The notes below the pieces were generated by a model that worked only from the letters and a program-made list of their open reading frames with translations, made no database searches and was not told the DNA's origin. Made by a program: the position numbers and the translations under genes. A DNA stretch of 64,000 nt from Nonomuraea jabiensis (lineage in GTDB: Bacteria; Actinomycetota; Actinomycetes; Streptosporangiales; Streptosporangiaceae), in contig NZ_JACHMB010000001.1 of NCBI RefSeq assembly GCF_014204795.1, forward strand, positions 7,886,501-7,950,500, in the 5' to 3' direction. This document shows positions 63,542-64,000 of this stretch, one piece after another (position 1 is the stretch's first letter; every line of letters starts with the position of its first letter).

Positions 63542-64000
63542 GTGAAGAACGAGTCGGACCAGGAGCGCGCGGACCGGAACTTCGTGGAGCTCTTACAGGG
63601 TGCGCGCGTGGCGGTGACCGGGGTGCAGGTGCTGTTCGCGTTCCTGCTCACCGTGCCCTTTTCGACCGGTTTCAGCAAGCTGGACCAGCCCGACCGGTGG
63701 CTGTTCTACCTGGCGCTGGTCAGCGCGGCGGTCGCGTCCATCTGCTACATCGCGCCGACCGCCCAGCACCGCGTGCTGTTCCGGCAGGGGCGCAAGGAGA
63801 CCCTGGTACGGCGCTCCAACCTCTACGGCATCGTGGGCGCGCTCGCGCTGGCCGTGTCCATGGCGACGGCCACCATGCTCGTGATCGACTACCTGTTCGG
63901 CCCCGCGCTGGGCTGGACCACCGGCGGGATCCTGGCCGCGCTGGCCCTGTGGACCTGGTTCGGCCAGGCGGCGCTCAACCGCTCGGACGATCAGACCCCC
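63542..64000 (+). CDS. DUF6328-like four-helix membrane protein, cut by window end
   Basis: An open frame of 153 codons running off the window. GTG 63542 has GGGAGG 6 nt upstream. It has four hydrophobic segments (AVTGVQVLFAFLLTVPF; FYLALVSAAVASICYIA; IVGALALAVSMATATMLVI; GGILAALALWTWFG) and a conserved HRVLFRQGRKE loop, as in the DUF6328 family of small actinobacterial membrane proteins of unknown function. Codon 18 (63593-63595) is TTA, a possible bldA-dependent control point. Confidence 0.78.
   Translation, partial: MKNESDQERADRNFVELLQGARVAVTGVQVLFAFLLTVPFSTGFSKLDQPDRWLFYLALVSAAVASICYIAPTAQHRVLFRQGRKETLVRRSNLYGIVGALALAVSMATATMLVIDYLFGPALGWTTGGILAALALWTWFGQAALNRSDDQTP

Noticed and set aside
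1..64000. CRISPR arrays, tRNA/rRNA genes, insertion sequences, integrase or attachment sites
   Set aside because: None seen on reading both strands; the only exact long direct repeat noticed is the 27-bp ROK operator pair, which is explained by regulation.

Overview
The window is about 72% G+C by eye, with strongly G/C-ending codons, GTG/TTG starts, ATGA/GTGA stop-start overlaps and rare TTA codons. This points to a high-GC, probably mycelial actinomycete. The mix of secreted carbohydrate enzymes, ROK/TetR/MarR regulators and a Pao-type molybdenum hydroxylase resembles Streptosporangiales (Nonomuraea-like), but that placement is an inference from style and not from a marker gene. I found no tRNA, rRNA, CRISPR array, transposase or integrase.

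Layout. 1-6.2 kb: a partial secreted beta-helix protein, a TetR/RBBP9-type hydrolase divergon, a MarR/alpha-beta hydrolase pair, and several broken genes. The broken genes include a methyltransferase fused in frame to the C-terminal part of a terpene synthase. 6.2-10 kb: a WD40/HEAT-like protein, a clan GH-A glycosidase and a small secreted protein. 10-27 kb: a polysaccharide-utilisation locus. Two divergent promoter regions (about 15.9 and 24.95 kb) carry the same 27-bp ROK-type operator. They control an ABC sugar importer with aldo/keto reductases (leftward), a GH97 / polysaccharide lyase / polysaccharide lyase / beta-helix operon (rightward), the ROK regulator with a GH36-like enzyme (leftward) and a GH36 alpha-galactosidase (rightward). 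The lyases carry export signals and the three predicted alpha-galactosidases do not. The logic is therefore: cut outside, import oligosaccharides, remove alpha-galactose inside. The polymer itself is not identified.

27-32.8 kb: a wax-ester-synthase-like acyltransferase with its own acyl carrier protein, small secreted and unknown proteins, a TetR/MFS module with paired operators, a MarR gene and a PhyH-type dioxygenase. 32.8-37.8 kb: a complete five-gene oligopeptide/nickel-type ABC importer with a TTA codon in the lipoprotein signal. 37.8-46.3 kb: STAS protein, a CBS/TetR/DHA2 exporter cluster, KtrB/KtrA-type potassium uptake, an epoxide hydrolase divergent from a WYL regulator, and a convergent overlapping pair of ADP-ribose-chemistry enzymes (NADAR and KptA).

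46.4-55.3 kb: a ferritin-like protein, a large FAD/Fe-S D-2-hydroxyacid dehydrogenase, a secreted FG-GAP protein, and a 1315-residue secreted Ala-rich polymorphic-toxin-like protein with an overlapping candidate immunity gene. 55.3-64 kb: a leftward operon of variant acetate kinase, erythromycin-esterase family protein and RecD2 helicase; a rightward PaoABC-like molybdenum hydroxylase operon; and a DUF6328-like membrane protein cut by the window edge.

A recurring pattern is that at least seven genes have a TAnnnT box exactly 7 nt before the start codon. This predicts leaderless transcripts and was used to decide several starts.
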